NCBI GenBank assembly: GCA_003342895.1
Contig: PTFA01000230.1
Location: 434,001-498,000, forward strand
Reading direction: 5' to 3'
Length of the DNA stretch: 64,000 bases
DNA from: Casuarius casuarius
Lineage: Eukaryota > Chordata > Aves > Casuariiformes > Casuariidae
The notes below the pieces were generated by a model. That model was given only the letters and a program-made list of their open reading frames with translations. It did no database searches and was not told where the DNA came from. Positions 1-13,565 of this stretch are shown here, in pieces (position 1 is the stretch's first letter; the number at the start of each line of letters is the position of its first letter). The position numbers and the translations under genes were made by a program.

Positions 1-3000
1 TTTTAATGAAGGCTGGTGCCTGTCGGTGTAGAAAGAACTTGTATTTCTCCATTTCTTAAGATTTTAAAGAGTTGAAGCATCTTCTTTTCTATGTACCTAC
101 AGCCAATCCAAATTGAAGGGAGAATTCACCTAACTCTTTTCTGTGACTGTCCTTTCCCACTAAGCCTTGGTGGTGTTTCCCTTCTGGTTGTCTCTTCCAG
201 ATTCTCTGGCTGTTGAGTTTTCTGCACAAGGGAATTGGTTTCTTGGACACCTCAGTGGTGTCTAACTCTGTGTGATTTGCCTAATCCAGGGAAGCTGCAG
301 GAAAGGTTTTTCAGTGGAGTTGTTATACTGGTGTTCATCCTAGTGGTGCTTCCTGCTGCCCAAGCCTTATTTCTCTGTGGAGCGCTGAGTTTCTTTACAC
401 TTACCCACCCTTTACCTTTTTCTGTGACATAAAATCTCAGTGCTAAGGCAGGAAATAATTTCTCTGTCTCTTGACAGTTTTTACTAACTTTATCCAAGCT
501 TCTTTAGACACTCTTGAATCCTGATTAAATATCAGTCCTTACAAACTTGTTACCTCTGTTTCTCCTATGCTGTTGCAGCACCAGGCTTGTACTTGTTTTA
601 GAAAGCTTGTTTTTCTTGAACCAAGAGGTGGACAATGGCACAAGAGCAAGTCAGCAGCAAGGTGGATGTCTAATTTCCTCTCTTGTGTGCATGCTCTCTC
701 TAAATCTCTTCTTAGTTCTTTGTTTCTTCTTCTTCCCATAATCTGTTTCTCACCTCCTGCTTCTTTCATATAAATTTGCTGATTACTTTTTCAGGACCTC
801 AGTAAAGGAATTCCTTTGGGTCATATATACCAGCTGGGGGGATGCAGTTATGCTCCAAACTTTCAATTAAGCAAAGCTTTAAGAAGGTGAGGCAGAAGAG
901 TGGAATTTTCTCCTGTCTTTTCTCTAACCATTATTTTAAAAAATTACAATAGCTTATTGTTCCATTTGAAGGGTGTGTGCAAAGTCTTCACAATATAAAA
1001 TCCATAATTAACCTTTTCTTAAAGCCTGCCAAACAAGTTGATGTAAACAGTCTTGTCTGTTGCAGACCTATGCTTTTCACATGCAAATTTAAGCAATTTG
1101 ACTTCCTCATGCAAAGTAAATGTCGCAACATTTTTTCTTTTTGTGTATGCACAAATGCACACAAAATAGTACACCAAATGGAACCTTCCTTCTTCAGGAG
1201 TTTCTTTTCTTGTTAAAGTCATGTCAAAAAAAATGAGAATGGGAAAGATGACTTTTGCTTTGTAACTCCAAAACATCATCTGACAGTAAACGAAGAGTTT
1301 GATCTCATGGGCATTAGTTCAGTGATAGCTTTCATTGAACAGCATTTGATATTTTGTGCTGAAACACTTTTATTGCATTCAGTAGGAACAGCTTGTAGTT
1401 CAACATCATGCAGTTGAATTGGTGAATTAGAAGTTGACATTATTGCAACACCTTTTTATTGTTGCTCAGATAAATACAGCGATTCAATAGTTACGTCAGG
1501 TACAAGAATGCAGTTACCTTGGGTGTGGAGTGCTGTAGGTCTTGACTTTTTGCAAAGAGTTTTCAAGTAGATAAACCTGCTTATTGTGCTGCAGTCTGCA
1601 TACTTCAACACCTTGGAACTAATAGGAAGAAAGTATGCTTGCTTTGGAAAAGTCCGACTGTTAAATATAGTAGGAAATAGTCAACTGTAATGAGAGAGGT
1701 TTTTGTAGGGCTTTATGTTTAGCTGTCATTTGGCTTATTTATTGCTACCTGAAAATTCCTAGTAGAGGAGCATTTCTACTGCCTACAGCGAAATGTAATG
1801 CAGAGGGGAAAAAGTTTGCTATGTTGAAGGGGTCAAGTGCTTTTGCTGTAATGAGAAGATACTGTGTCTCTGCTGCATATCTTGCCACCTGCACAACTGT
1901 TAAATATATGCCTCTTGGCTTTTTTTTCCTTCCCTCTTCCAGTTTCTGAGGAGATACTCTCTTGTATGTGATGTACACAATACATGCAATCTCTAAAGCT
2001 GCTTCTTCTGGGGTAGTGCTGAAGCATGTGACTAAGACTGTCAGTTCTGTGTGTTTTTTGGTGTTTTTGAAGCAGTTTGGCACTATGCCGCTCTGGAAGC
2101 TTAACAACTTGAAAATGGTAGAAGATTCTCTTACTTGGAGTCTGTAACATCTGAACCAATGCCAGAAGTAGCTTGAGCATATTTACCATTTCATGATGAG
2201 AAACAAGCCTTTCCCAGGGTGTGAAAAACAGTCTACAAGGAAAAAAAAACCCCAAGCCAGGCAGGGCATACTTTTGACTGCTCCTTTACGTACACTGTTC
2301 CTGATTTGTACACTTAGAGTTTGGTATTTTTGCAGTCCCTTCTGCTTGCTACTGTACTTTCTATTCGTTTGCTTCTGTTAGTGCAGATTGTGTCATTTTT
2401 GGAAATGGGACACAACATCTAACTGGCTGCTACTTGCCAAATTGCAGGCATGCTGTAATGGTGTCTTTTTTACATTTCTGCTTCATGCTTGCAGGATCTC
2501 TTTGGGTGTGTTACCAGCGGCTGGCTTAATCAGTGATGCTGGTGGTAACCTGTACCTTTCTTTTGATTGCCATTTCTTCTCTAGAAAGATAAAGAATAGC
2601 CATCCTATCTTTGGCTGCTGTTTGGTGTCCTGCCTTCTTTTTTATTGACAGAGCTCTTTGAAAGCATAACCACCAATAAGGAGCAGGCTTGTTAATGAAA
2701 TGCCGAAGTTTATGGTTAAGCCTTCTGGATTTTGCACAACTGAATAACTGTGGCTTTCATATCAATAGAACTTTTTCATGATTATGCAGTAGTAGTCTAT
2801 CAACATATTCCTGCCTAATCTATATTCCAAAATTTAGCACACTGTTTGCCTCTGAAATTAAAGTCCTACAGGATGTATGATATGAAAAGGATATGGAATT
2901 CTTCAGACTTACCTACAAAATACTATACTTTTCACTCTTCTAGATAGTGTGTCCACACCAGTAGCTTTGGGAGGTATCTGTGTTTTGTGGGAACACTTTG

Positions 3001-3133
3001 GAAGACACAGCCCAGAAGCCTTTTTGCTGGTGCTGGGTTGGCTGTTCCTGGTCAAGCTTGTTATTCTGCTGAACCCATTGGCCAGTCTGTTGTGGCAGAA
3101 CTTGACATCCTCTTTATTACTTGCAAGTTTATT

Positions 3134-3156
3134 TGTGTGTGTGTGTGTGTGTGTGT
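3134..3156 (+). repeat. (TG)n microsatellite
   Basis: Uninterrupted TG dinucleotides, about 11 units, followed by a short T run. It is not linked to any gene signal. Confidence 0.97.
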
Positions 3157-3433
3157 TTTTCTCCTAATGTTTGCAGCAAAAATGAACGCAAGAATAGTGG
3201 TTTCATAATGCTGGGGAACTTCTGAACAGCAGCAGAGGCTCTGTGGTTGTAGATTTGCAGGCTTTTGTTTTTGAAGCTGGAGTGCAGTTGTATAGTTATT
3301 CTTGAAGATAAAAAGGCAAGGAACTTCTAAAGACCAAGAGTTAAACTATGACATATGCCTTTGCCAGTCCATTTTAGGGAAACAGTTATACTCACTGCTG
3401 ATACCAGATTGAAAACTCACGATAGCAGTGGGG

Positions 3434-3470
3434 TTGTTTTTGTTGTTTTTGTTTGTTTGTTTTTTGCCTT
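3434..3470 (+). repeat. T-rich (GTTT)n-like tract
   Basis: Irregular GTTTTT and GTTT units make a low-complexity T-rich tract. Confidence 0.85.
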
Positions 3471-6394
3471 GTAAATCCTGATCTTTTTTTTTTTTAAATC
3501 CAAAGAACAATTTGCTATGCATTAAGTGGAAGTTTGTTCTTATGTTCTTACTGCAGTTTTCTGTATTTGATCATATAATGCAATCATTTCAGGCCTCTTG
3601 CTGCGTTTTAAAATTTGAGCTTAGAAAATAAGAAGGGGAAATTTGTAGTAATTTGTGAGGTTTCCGTTATTCAAGGATGAAATAGAAATCTTAATACTGA
3701 TTGTGCCTCTAAAAGGGCACTAACTGCATTTCTGTTAGTAATATTTGTGTACCGTTGCAATTATGCTAGCTCACTATTCAGCTATGCTATAGAAAACATC
3801 ACTGTGGAAACATTATTATGCTGCTATTAATTTTAATATTAATTTCAAAGTATTACACTGTCTGTTTCTTTTACTTAGAGTATGAGAAATCTTTTTTAAT
3901 TGGGAAGCAACTCTTAGTTGAGGAAATAGTCTGCTAACTTTTTATAATGCAATTCAGCTGTCACACAAAGCTCTATCTGCTTTTATCACATCTGTCATCT
4001 TGATGAATTAAAGTGAAATGTAACACAGACTCAGCAAAATGAAAACAACCAGAACATTAACACTAGAATTCCCTAAGCAAAAATGCTATTTTTTTTATTT
4101 TAATTGAATAAGCTGTAAAAGGGTGGTTTAAATTATTGCTGATAAATAAAACTTTCCATTAACTTGAAGGTGTATAAAACAGGAAACATGGGAGAGCACA
4201 CATGCATTTGAAATATACAACTTTACAATTGGTACTTGTTGTGGTGGGTGCATACCACCTACTTTTGACCCTGTTTAAGCAGGTTGATTTAGTGGGTCTT
4301 CTGTTTCTATCAGAAATACTTTGTGACTTAAGAATGTGATGGCAAACTTATTTATTGAAGCTGTTTTGTTTCCTTTTTAAGAGCTCATGTTACTGGTAAT
4401 GGATTCTGTTTTCTGGTGTGGGAACTTTCTTGTCCAACTGTGTCTAAACCTCAGCTAATTGTGTAGGCAGCTATTCTAGTGAGCTGGAATCATTTAGTTG
4501 AATTTCACAGTGCAGTTAATCTGATCAAATGCATGTGTCTACCTAGGCTAAGAAGACTGGCACTGTTGCTGTATTGGCTATATGAATGTTTGCTTTGCTG
4601 ACTGTGAAAGGTGCTTAGGGTGACTACCTGATGATGCTAAGCTTATGTGTTACACTTAGTAGCACTTCATTCTGTAAGCTGCCTGAATAAAATAGATGGA
4701 GGTATATATGAAGCACTCTGTGATAATGAAAAGTGACAGAATTTGATTTCATGAGGTTTTTGGTTCTTCTAGTAAAAAGAGATTCTTTGTACAGTAAATG
4801 TGTACATACACAATTAAAAAAAAAAGGAAGCTAAAGGCTTTTACAGGTATTGCTCCTGTGAGACTTTTCCTTTGGAACTGATCCAAAGAACAGTGCTTCT
4901 AGATTACCAACTGCTTCCTGAGTGATTTCACCTTATGGTTATCAGTGCAGCTAGAAAGTGACTACTCACCTTCTCTCTACCCCCAACTCTTTAGTGTTTC
5001 TTCTTGAGGAACTGACTGGTCTGTTTGATTTCCATCTCGCTTGGCCTCAATCATGTGTCTAATATTGCTCTATCATGTATGTACTATGACTTTGACATTA
5101 AACCACACTTGCAGGCAGAAATGTAATGTTCTTGCTTCCAGACTCCCTGGAGAGTTCAAGCACTTTTGCCTATTGGTTTACTGAGATTGGCATTTCAGTG
5201 CAAGCTAAAGGCTATCCATATTCCCCTCATAAAATGTCTCTATAATTACTTACAAATGTTGGCGCTTACTGTATGGCCTCTGTGTGTGTGTTGAAGGACA
5301 AGATGGAGCCAGTTTATAGCCCTGGATGGTAGGGAAAGGGTGGCCAAAAATCAATTAAAGAGATTATTTTGAAGGAGGTACAAGCCCATGTTCTTAATGA
5401 AGGTCTGAAATCTTATGAGCAATTCAATATGCTGAGCAAAATAGTATCACCAGCTTAATCCTGAGCAGTTCTTGAATTTCAGTGGGGGGTGTGTTTTGAC
5501 GATATTTATTTATTTATTAATTGCTTTCACCAAAAAAGAATCTGAGCTTTTTGGAATGGCATTGGCTAGTAAACAGTTTGAATCTTTTTTTTTTTAACCT
5601 TATTAAGAGGATTAAAGATTACTGTAACAGTTCAGATAACTTTTAGTTTAACATTTAGTGTATGGGTGTATGTGTTCAGCTTTCCTGGTGGCATGTTTGT
5701 TGGAAGCTGTGAAAGAAGGACTGAGCTGGGAAAGGCTTATACATCTATAGAATTTTCCAGGTGCACTGCCATTAAGTCTTTCTAGTTCCATGTGTTCCTT
5801 TGATTATCTTAATGAAGAGGCTTCATTTTAATGGGGAATCAGGAAAAAATATAGGAAAGGCAAGGAGAGAAACAATTGTACTCTTTCTATCCTCACAGTA
5901 AGACTGTACTACATTGGCATTATGTTTGTGGTTGAAAAACATAGCTCTAGTACATGTTTATATATTAGAATAGAGGGAGGCAATTAAAATGCACTGTTTA
6001 ATTACCTTATGTTGCTAAATATTATAATTGAGAGGCATTACCATCTTTCCGTACTGAGGTAGTCAAGCTGCTAGCCATCTAAGCTTGTATGTAGTTTTTG
6101 TCATAATGAAGTTCATAGCTAAATAAACTAAAACCCTGAATCCTTGCATCCTTGCAATATGTCTAGTGTACCAAATACACTAGAAGAAAGTTGTTTTGGA
6201 TTCCAGTTGCATTCTCTTTCGAGTTTGACTGTGCCTTTTATTAAAAAAAAAATGCTCTTTTTTATTGCAGGATCTCTTTAGCAGGATATCCCTGACACAT
6301 GTTTGATTGAAATGCTGCAATTTTTTGTGCTTGTATGAGGCAGGCATGGGTTCAGAATCAGTTTAAGTGGTACTATTAATTTCATGCGTGCGTA

Positions 6395-6710
6395 GGACTA
6401 ATCGTTCCTTGCTTGAACTTCGAATGATATCTTATCAAGCACAATCTGTTAATGCCATTCAGTGTTTAAGCACTTGGTGGCCAAGTTGCAAAGATCTATA
6501 GCTGTGAATTGTGTATCAGCACAGTTTCTTTGGTATACCTCTAATTCTTGAAGGACATATGCCAAAATAGAAATCGCACATTCTTGTTTCCTCAGAATAT
6601 CTTGCACTCTACCAAGTTTCTGTCTTGCAGTATTTACCAAACTGTCTCATAAGATTTAGTCCTATTTGGCAGTGATTATGTCCAAAAACGACCTGCAAAT
6701 TTTGGATCTT
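6395..6710 (-). pseudogene. Possible decayed coding relic, origin unknown
   Basis: On the minus strand an open frame at 6640-6449 reads like a helical, charged protein segment, for example RVQDILRKQE followed by QELEVYQRNCADTQFTAIDL. After one stop (6449-6451) the same frame continues as QIVLDKISFEVQARND to a second stop. Just upstream, about 6702-6643, another frame reads NNKIQNLQVVFGHNHCQIG. This pattern would fit an old processed pseudogene or transposon remnant with a frameshift and stops. However, 60-70 open codons also occur by chance in this sequence, and I do not recognise the protein. There is no intron structure, start context or poly(A) to support it. Confidence 0.2.
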
Positions 6711-8331
6711 ATTATTCAGAGATTATGTATTAAAATATAGTTGACTCTTGTGTTTTACCCAGTGAAAACAGAAACGCTGCTCCCTATAGACGCAGGCATA
6801 ATATGCTTGATTCTAACTGAAAGCAGTTTTTACAGCTGGGTATTAAAGTCATGAAAACCGAACTGCTGACACAGCCCTAATCATAGTGCCACAAGTAGCA
6901 CTTCTTTGGTTTTGTACGAGTTTCATTGGTACTATTAATAGCTGGGTCCTTACAGGTGTTCGTATATAATAACTCTAACAAGACAACACTCGGTAAGTTT
7001 TCAAATGAATTGCATTAATTCCAGGATTAATCTTTGTAGAAAGACCTTTTGATTTTTTTTTTCCTTTTCGAGGTTTTTAGTCAAAAATCCATATGTCAAA
7101 AGTCTTCCTTACTTTTAATTCTAAAAGTGTAGCCTTGTGGTATGGGAAAATAGAGAAACTGGCTTGCCTGTGATAATGGGTAGCCTCATTTGATCTGATA
7201 CTTCCAGTGTTGGCTTCCTAGAAAAATACTGATCTCTTTCCTTTTTACAGGTCTGCCACTGCCTTTCAGCTGCCAGGAGTTAGACATCTTCTAGGGAATA
7301 CTGGGTTTAACTGAAGTAGAAGCATATAGGCTTTTCCTCACAGTTCTAACATTAGCAAGGAAAAACTAACAGAATAGCATGGATTTTCCTCAACTGTTGC
7401 TTGCTGGGTATGTATCAATGATATTGTGCTCAGTCATCCATTCTGATAGAAGCATGTAAAAACCAGAATTCCTGTTGCAAGATTCTGTGTTGCTTCCTCT
7501 TGGTTCTGGTTTATGTAGCGGTGTTAGGAAACAAGAGAATGAATTCTGTATGTTACACAAATATCTGGAATAATTTAGGTGAGACTAAGTGACTGTTCAG
7601 ACAGCTTGGTGAAACACCTTATAGGGTGAACTGGAAAACTCAGTCCTCTCTCCATCACTTTAAGCCTTATTTAAAGTAGTTAAGGATTGGTGCATTGCCT
7701 CTTTCAGGTAGTACTGGATTAATTCAGTAATGCTCCAGAACATAGTTACCTTGTCTTCTGACACCAGTTACTCAGTTCAGTTTCTCCAGAACTGAGCAAT
7801 TTTTTGTGTGGCTCCTACATTTATAAAGCAAACAAATCTATGTTAAACTCGCTTGTAAACTCTTTGGAAGTGTTGTTGAAACATGACTAGTAGAAGTAGT
7901 ATGGTACTGATGCAGTTTCCTTTCTCCCTATCTCTATATCTGAGCTTGTTGATATTTAAAAAAAAAAAACCCTGTGTATATGTGAGGTTTATTTACAAAT
8001 GATAATACTTGAATATGAATTTGAGAGATGCATCAGGTATTGTAGCATGCATGCGCATATAGTTGTGCCTTTTAAACAGCTTATATAATGAAATACTTGT
8101 GCTGGATTTAGCTGTTGCCGTGAAAGCTGTCATTAGATTTTTAAGAGATTTCATAGGAGGCATGGCTTAATTAGTTCTGCAAGTCTGGTCTCCATGCTAA
8201 CACTCTTGGCATACTGCCATCTTTGTTAGTACATTTAGCCACACTTAGTTCATTAATTACATGGAAAAAGGCTGACTAATCCACTGGAAAATGATTGTGG
8301 GGGACAGGGGACTGGAGAGAGGGAAGGAGAA

Positions 8332-8383
8332 ATTGTCAAGTTTCTGTTTCTGCTGCCATTGTCAAGTTTCTGTTTCTGCTGCC
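8332..8383 (+). repeat. Perfect 26-bp tandem duplication
   Basis: Two adjacent identical 26-bp units (8332-8357 and 8358-8383) begin ATTGTCAAG and end CTGCTGCC. Absence of any mismatch suggests a recent replication-slippage event or a variable copy number. The flanks (GGAGAA before, TTCCAGAAG after) are unique. Confidence 0.95.
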
Positions 8384-9003
8384 TTCCAGAAGCTCAGATT
8401 ATACCAGTGGCTCTATCAGAATTACAGCTGTCAAGCCCAGCTAAAACTACTCTTCTTTTGGGTAGCTGACAAGGATAGAAAATATAAGAGCGTGTAGGGA
8501 CAGGAAATGTAAGGGACATTATTTATGTTTGATGGAGGTGGCTATTAACTTAAGATTTAGGAAAAGATGATGACTCCTGAAAACTGATCTACTGGAAAAC
8601 TTTTATTTTTTCTTCCTATTCAAGGTTTTTTGGTTGGTTTTCAGCTGTGGCTGTGTGGCCAGCCAGGCCAAGTGGGAAGGTGGCAGGAATATGTAGCTGG
8701 CAATTGGAATGAAGGTTAAAGGTGGGATGGCTTCTGTTAGTGGAAGTGTGGACTTGGCTCCAATTAAACCAGTTGTGAGTGAAACAGTGCCGTTTCACAA
8801 ACAGAACAAATTTTTTTTCAAGAGAGCTTGCTAATGAGCTTAAATGAATTACATTGTCCAAGCATAGTAGTATGTTATGAATAAACTTGATGCTACTGAG
8901 ATAGTGGTTACAGGTGAAGGATAACAAGCTGTTTGAGTGTAAATGCTGTTATTGCATCATCAGTTCCATCTCGGTGGTTATTTAGCAAACTTAAGTCTTA
9001 ATT

Positions 9004-9033
9004 TGTGTGTGTGTGTGTGTTGGGGGGGGGGGG
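9004..9033 (+). repeat. (TG)n followed by G12 run
   Basis: About eight TG units pass directly into a run of 12 G residues (9022-9033). Compound dinucleotide/homopolymer tracts like this are often length-variable. Confidence 0.95.
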
Positions 9034-9950
9034 AATTGTGTTTCTATCCTCCCACTCCCCAGCACCTCGCCCTGAGATTTGTTCATCATTTTGTTCATCG
9101 GTACCACAATTGTATCTGACTTTTTTTTTAAAAAAAGATTTCTACTTTTAAAGTATTTCCTGTAAGTTCCTCATGACAGGATGGGAAGGTTCAGGTCTCT
9201 CCCTTAAACTTCTTAAGGAGGGCTGCTGTTGTGGGCAACTGATAGAGAGAAACTGTTCATGCACTGGCCTTCTGGGGAAAGGAGTTTGAACAGGAAGTCA
9301 GTCCATGCACCTCTTTTGCCATTATTTGAAACTGATTTCAAATGTAATGAAATTTGAGATAAATTTGGAAGCTTTTTGTCAGATTCCTGTCTGATCTTTG
9401 TGATGGGAAAGGAAACTTGATTTGTGTGATGATATGGGTAGTGAGAAGAGAACTGCTGCTCAGGCAGGGGAGGCCAGACTGGCTCAGGGAGAGAAATCCC
9501 AGGTTCTGAATCTGAAAACAGCCCTGTTTTGAGGAGAGCGACTGAGGTCCTGTCTCCCCCTGCCTGTCAGGAAGCTCGAGGCCTGGAAATCCTGTGAAGG
9601 CTGTTCTGCTTTTGTAGAATTCTGTTTCATGTTGGTGTGAAGGGAGTACCCACCACTCCTGCATCTTCTTTTTCCTCTGCTATGTGGACTAACACAGATG
9701 CTTTATGAAGAAAACCAGTCTTCCTATCTCACAAATTGATTGTACAGTAGGAGTAGTAGTGCTTTCTCTCCGTTTTCCTGGTTGCACCATGCAGGGCTGC
9801 AGAGTTGAGGAACAGTAAAGCTCTCCACCTAGAGGGAGGAGACGGAAAGACAGTCTGCAAACGCCAGAGCAAGGCTTGCTGGGCTGCATTGATTTGAAAG
9901 ATCAGCACTTTGCCTAAATAGGATAGAGGTACAGGGAGAGTCTTTTTATT

Positions 9951-9971
9951 TGTGTGTGTGTGTATATATAT
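9951..9971 (+). repeat. (TG)n/(TA)n compound microsatellite
   Basis: A short TG array changes into TATATATAT. Confidence 0.9.
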
Positions 9972-12319
9972 GGTAAAAGTAACCAAAAATGTATATTATT
10001 TCCTTTACATATATTTCAAATAAAAACTAGTCCTAGCCAGTAAGAGAAGACACAGTATGTAAAACTTGGCTTGGCTTTGAAAGAAATCACTTCAGAGCAA
10101 CTTTCCTTGCTGCGCCCATTTCTTGATTTGAAGGTGACTTCTATATAGCAGCTGCCCACCTTGCTCTGGCTGAAGGCAATATTTTGATAAATACTTTTCC
10201 TGTCACATTCTGAATACATGGCAATGCTTGCCGAATGAAATTTTTCATGTCTAAACTTGAAACTTTTACCCACAAATTAAAGGATGTGAATGTAAGCAGC
10301 AAGAACCTGTCCTCTCAGCATATTAGCTTTCTCAACCTTTTTATTGAATCTGTTTTCCCAATGGGCCTCTTCTGTTCTGGGGTTTATTTGTTATATGATA
10401 GTTTGTCACCAGCTTCCCGTGCTATTGGTTTTTTGATTATTAGGAAAATTTCTGTCAGTCACTGTCATCAGCAGCTGTAGCTGCCACTGTTCCCCCCTTT
10501 TGCAGGCTTTCAGGAGAAACTGATGGCTAACTTTAGAGCTGACATCAGCATCTTAGTTTCCCAATTTGAGTGGGAAGGGAGGAAAAACTCCTCAATGGGC
10601 AGTCTTCTGTTGAGATATGGAATTATGAAGTACTTGTCTTTCTAAACGGTGTTTCACTGTGTCACAGCTGGCGTGCTCTGCTGTGATGTAGCTGGGTAAC
10701 TAGCAAAGTAATTCATCATACTTCTATCTGCCCTGCCCTGGGACTTGAGAAGTTGCCAGTTTATTCCCAGACTTGAGTTTTTCACATGCTTGAAAAAAGC
10801 CATAAAGTTGGCCAACAACAATTTTGTTCTTTTTATTAAGGATTTAGTGTTGCCCAGATGTGCAGAGATTTACATACTTAATTCTTCCATGCAAGAGGAA
10901 TTATGGAACTGTTGCATCAAAGGGTAATTTTAGGAGGCTGATGTCGCTCAAGCAGAAAATTATTCTTATCTTCTTGAAAGAATATTGCAAGTCATTCATT
11001 GGGCGCTATCTTTGAAATTTTTATATCTTTTTCATATGGATATAAAGTAAATTGTTGCAGCAGGAATGTATTGCTTTGGCTTAGTGGCAGCCTTTTAAAA
11101 AAATCTTGGACCTTGCTGAAGAATAGAAGTATGTGTTTCTGTTTTCTGGCAAAAAGTACGTTCACTTTGATTCCTGTGGAAAATGCATGTTATAAAGATT
11201 CTAGCTATGTTGTCTTGACAAAGAGAGAAAACTTGAAGGAAATAAACTTAAATGGGAGTAGGATTAAATCCTTGTGTTTTTACATATGCCTGGAGTATTT
11301 TTAGTTTTCTTAAGCATTCAGTTTATTTGAGTTTTTCAGCACTGGCATACTGACTTTCATATTCCTCAGATAAGCTGAGCTATTCTTCTGTTGCAGTCGT
11401 GGTGAGAAGAGCATTTGCTTATGGATAACTGATATGCCAGTCAGGAAGGGGGGAAGACAACATAACATAGTAGTCTAATATGGCAGGAAACTGCTGGAAA
11501 GTATGTGATATTTGTTAACAGATTTACTGTTTAAAGTTAGTTACTGCTATCACGTACAGGATTTGTTTCCCATGACTTATCACAAAATCGGCTTAAATTA
11601 TGGATGGCTGAATCCTTCATGAAAGTAAGCTAGAAGTGAGCTAACAGTTTATCTCTGACCACACAGCATTAACTAGATGCTTTGCATAAATAATCTTCTG
11701 TAGGAGTTTGCAACTGTCACTGTAGGTGAGTTTGGTAGTACTATTTCTTAGGCTACCAGAAATTTCTTGTAGTAAGACGGCCCTGTTCTGCCTTCTGTAT
11801 GTCTTTTGCCAGGCTTTAACAGTTTAGCCTAAAATTTCCTACACAGGCTATCTGTTCCATAACTTTTCAGTCCAGAAGAGCCAACTGCAATGAGAAACCA
11901 AGCATGCAGGGAGAGGACATGTTTTGCAATGTTGCATAATCTTCATACCACTTTGGGGTGGGGTGCATGCTTTGGAGCACGATCTCAATCTTTTTTGGGA
12001 AGAGGGCTTTTGTCTCCGATTCAGCTGTATTCATAATTCCTGAACAAGTCTGCTCTTAGAGTCAAATAGGGACTTCTTGGTGTTGCCTGTCTGAATTCTC
12101 AGAAGGCTTGCTCCGTGCTGGCCGTGTTCCAGTCCTTGCAGCTCTTTCTCCTGCCAGACTCTGCATCCCCGTGGGCTTGTGAAGTATTTTCCAGACTGTT
12201 ACAGTTGAGGCTTGACAGGACTTCTCTTCTTCAGTGAGCTGGGGTGAGACTTGGAAACAGGAATGAAATCTGATAGCATCTCTCTTCTGGTTTTAGTGTT
12301 CTAGGTAATTTGGATCAGG

Positions 12320-12830
12320 AGGCAGAAGAACCATGTTGTAATCTAAATGGGGAATGTGGTAGAAGTAGATCAGCACTGTGTAGGAGAAATGAGGCCTGGA
12401 ACTTCTGAAATAAAAGTGAGGGAGAGGGTCATCAGCTGAAGCAGATGATTAAAATCCCACTGAGGATCTAGCTAAATAAGAGAGTTTGGGCGCAAGAAGC
12501 TTGGTACTGCACGCTAGCCAAGGGGAGGGGGCAGTCGGAGATGGAGGGCAGAGGGATAACAGTCATGAGGGGAAGTAGCATTTGAGAACTGAGTTTGAGC
12601 AGTGAAACTGGAGTGAGAATTCGTGGATGGATGTCTGAGGTGGATGAGGTGCTTGGAAGGAGAGCCTGGGAACAGGCACATGAAGAAGAGGGAGTGGGCT
12701 CAGGGAGGCTGGGTACAGGTTTGGAAGTGGGATATGGGGACCGATTGGGAACATCTCGAGGCTGGGATTTTTGTAAGCAGTAGGAGAGGGCCTGGGCGGG
12801 GAAACAGCTGTGAGGGAAAGACCTTTCCAC
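12320..12830 (+). other. Purine-rich, G-biased segment with potential G-quadruplex
   Basis: For about 500 nt the + strand carries many GGG and GAGG motifs and few Cs, in contrast to the T-rich flanks. G runs at 12522-12525, 12527-12531, 12546-12548 and 12553-12555 could form a quadruplex with one long loop. Open frames on both strands here only reflect the lack of stop codons in GC-richer DNA. The segment may be a diverged repeat or merely a compositional patch; no family was recognised. Confidence 0.5.
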
Positions 12831-13528
12831 CTTTTCCACCTTCCTGCAGGGAGATAGTCGCTCCTTCCCCTACTTCTTTCCTCTACACTGACAATCTAGC
12901 TAGTTGCCTGCCTAGAGGCAGCCTCGTCTGTCTTACTTTAGGACTGGTCTCTGCTGAGGGAAAAAAGGAAACATAGCTCTTCCTGTGGTGCTAGTGATGT
13001 TCTTAAAGTGTGAAGGGGAGTGAAAGGCAGCCCTTGCCCGGACATCTGGCTTCTGCTGCATGCATGGGTGTGTGTCTTGCAGAGATAGATCAGTTTGATC
13101 TGATTTAAAGGGGGTAACATTTTTCACTGGATTGGTGAGCTGACTTGCCTTGTAGTCATATGCCTTCTTGTGTAAGGAATGGGGAGGGAGAGAGGAGGGC
13201 AGCCCTGTTCTTTGCTGAAAGTGTGGCTAAAGGATTGACATACTGTCTGTAGTGTTTTTTAATGCCAGTCACCAAAAGTTAATGGTTTCCCAGTGGGTTT
13301 CATACACTTGAAGCAAGGTTCCTTTAGCTGTAGCTTTGGTATATTCAGAACCTCTCCCAGTTGGGGCCTTTAAGCATTTCACATTAAGCACTTACATAAA
13401 GTTACTAATGATGCATTTCTAAGTCCCACAAAAGTGACTTGGTCAGCATAGAAATTCTGTATCAGACAAGGATGCTTTGCTGGAGAGGGTGTCCTCTGCA
13501 TTTCATACTTGTCTTCAGTAGCTACCAC

Positions 13529-13565
13529 CTTTTTTCTTTTTTTCTTTTTTTTTTTTTTTTCTTCC
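13529..13565 (+). repeat. T-rich tract with CTTCCAG end
   Basis: Runs of T separated by single C residues, ending CTTCCAG. It mimics a splice acceptor but is not followed by recognisable coding sequence. Confidence 0.9.

Larger units (their letters stand above)
1..6394. other. Intronic sequence without recognised genes
   Basis: T-rich unique sequence. Overlapping minus-strand open frames at 1745-2255 were inspected; they show no known domain, signal or splice structure. A TTTA-repeat patch lies near 5502-5520. Nothing else was recognised. Confidence 0.7.

Noticed and set aside
1745..2255. Overlapping 120- and 140-codon open frames on the minus strand
   Set aside because: Two different frames are open over the same DNA and neither resembles a known protein; typical chance ORFs.
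12468..12976. Open frames on both strands around 12.5-12.9 kb
   Set aside because: Stop codons are rare in this GC-richer purine tract, and both strands are open at once; Pro/Ser-rich translation has no family match.
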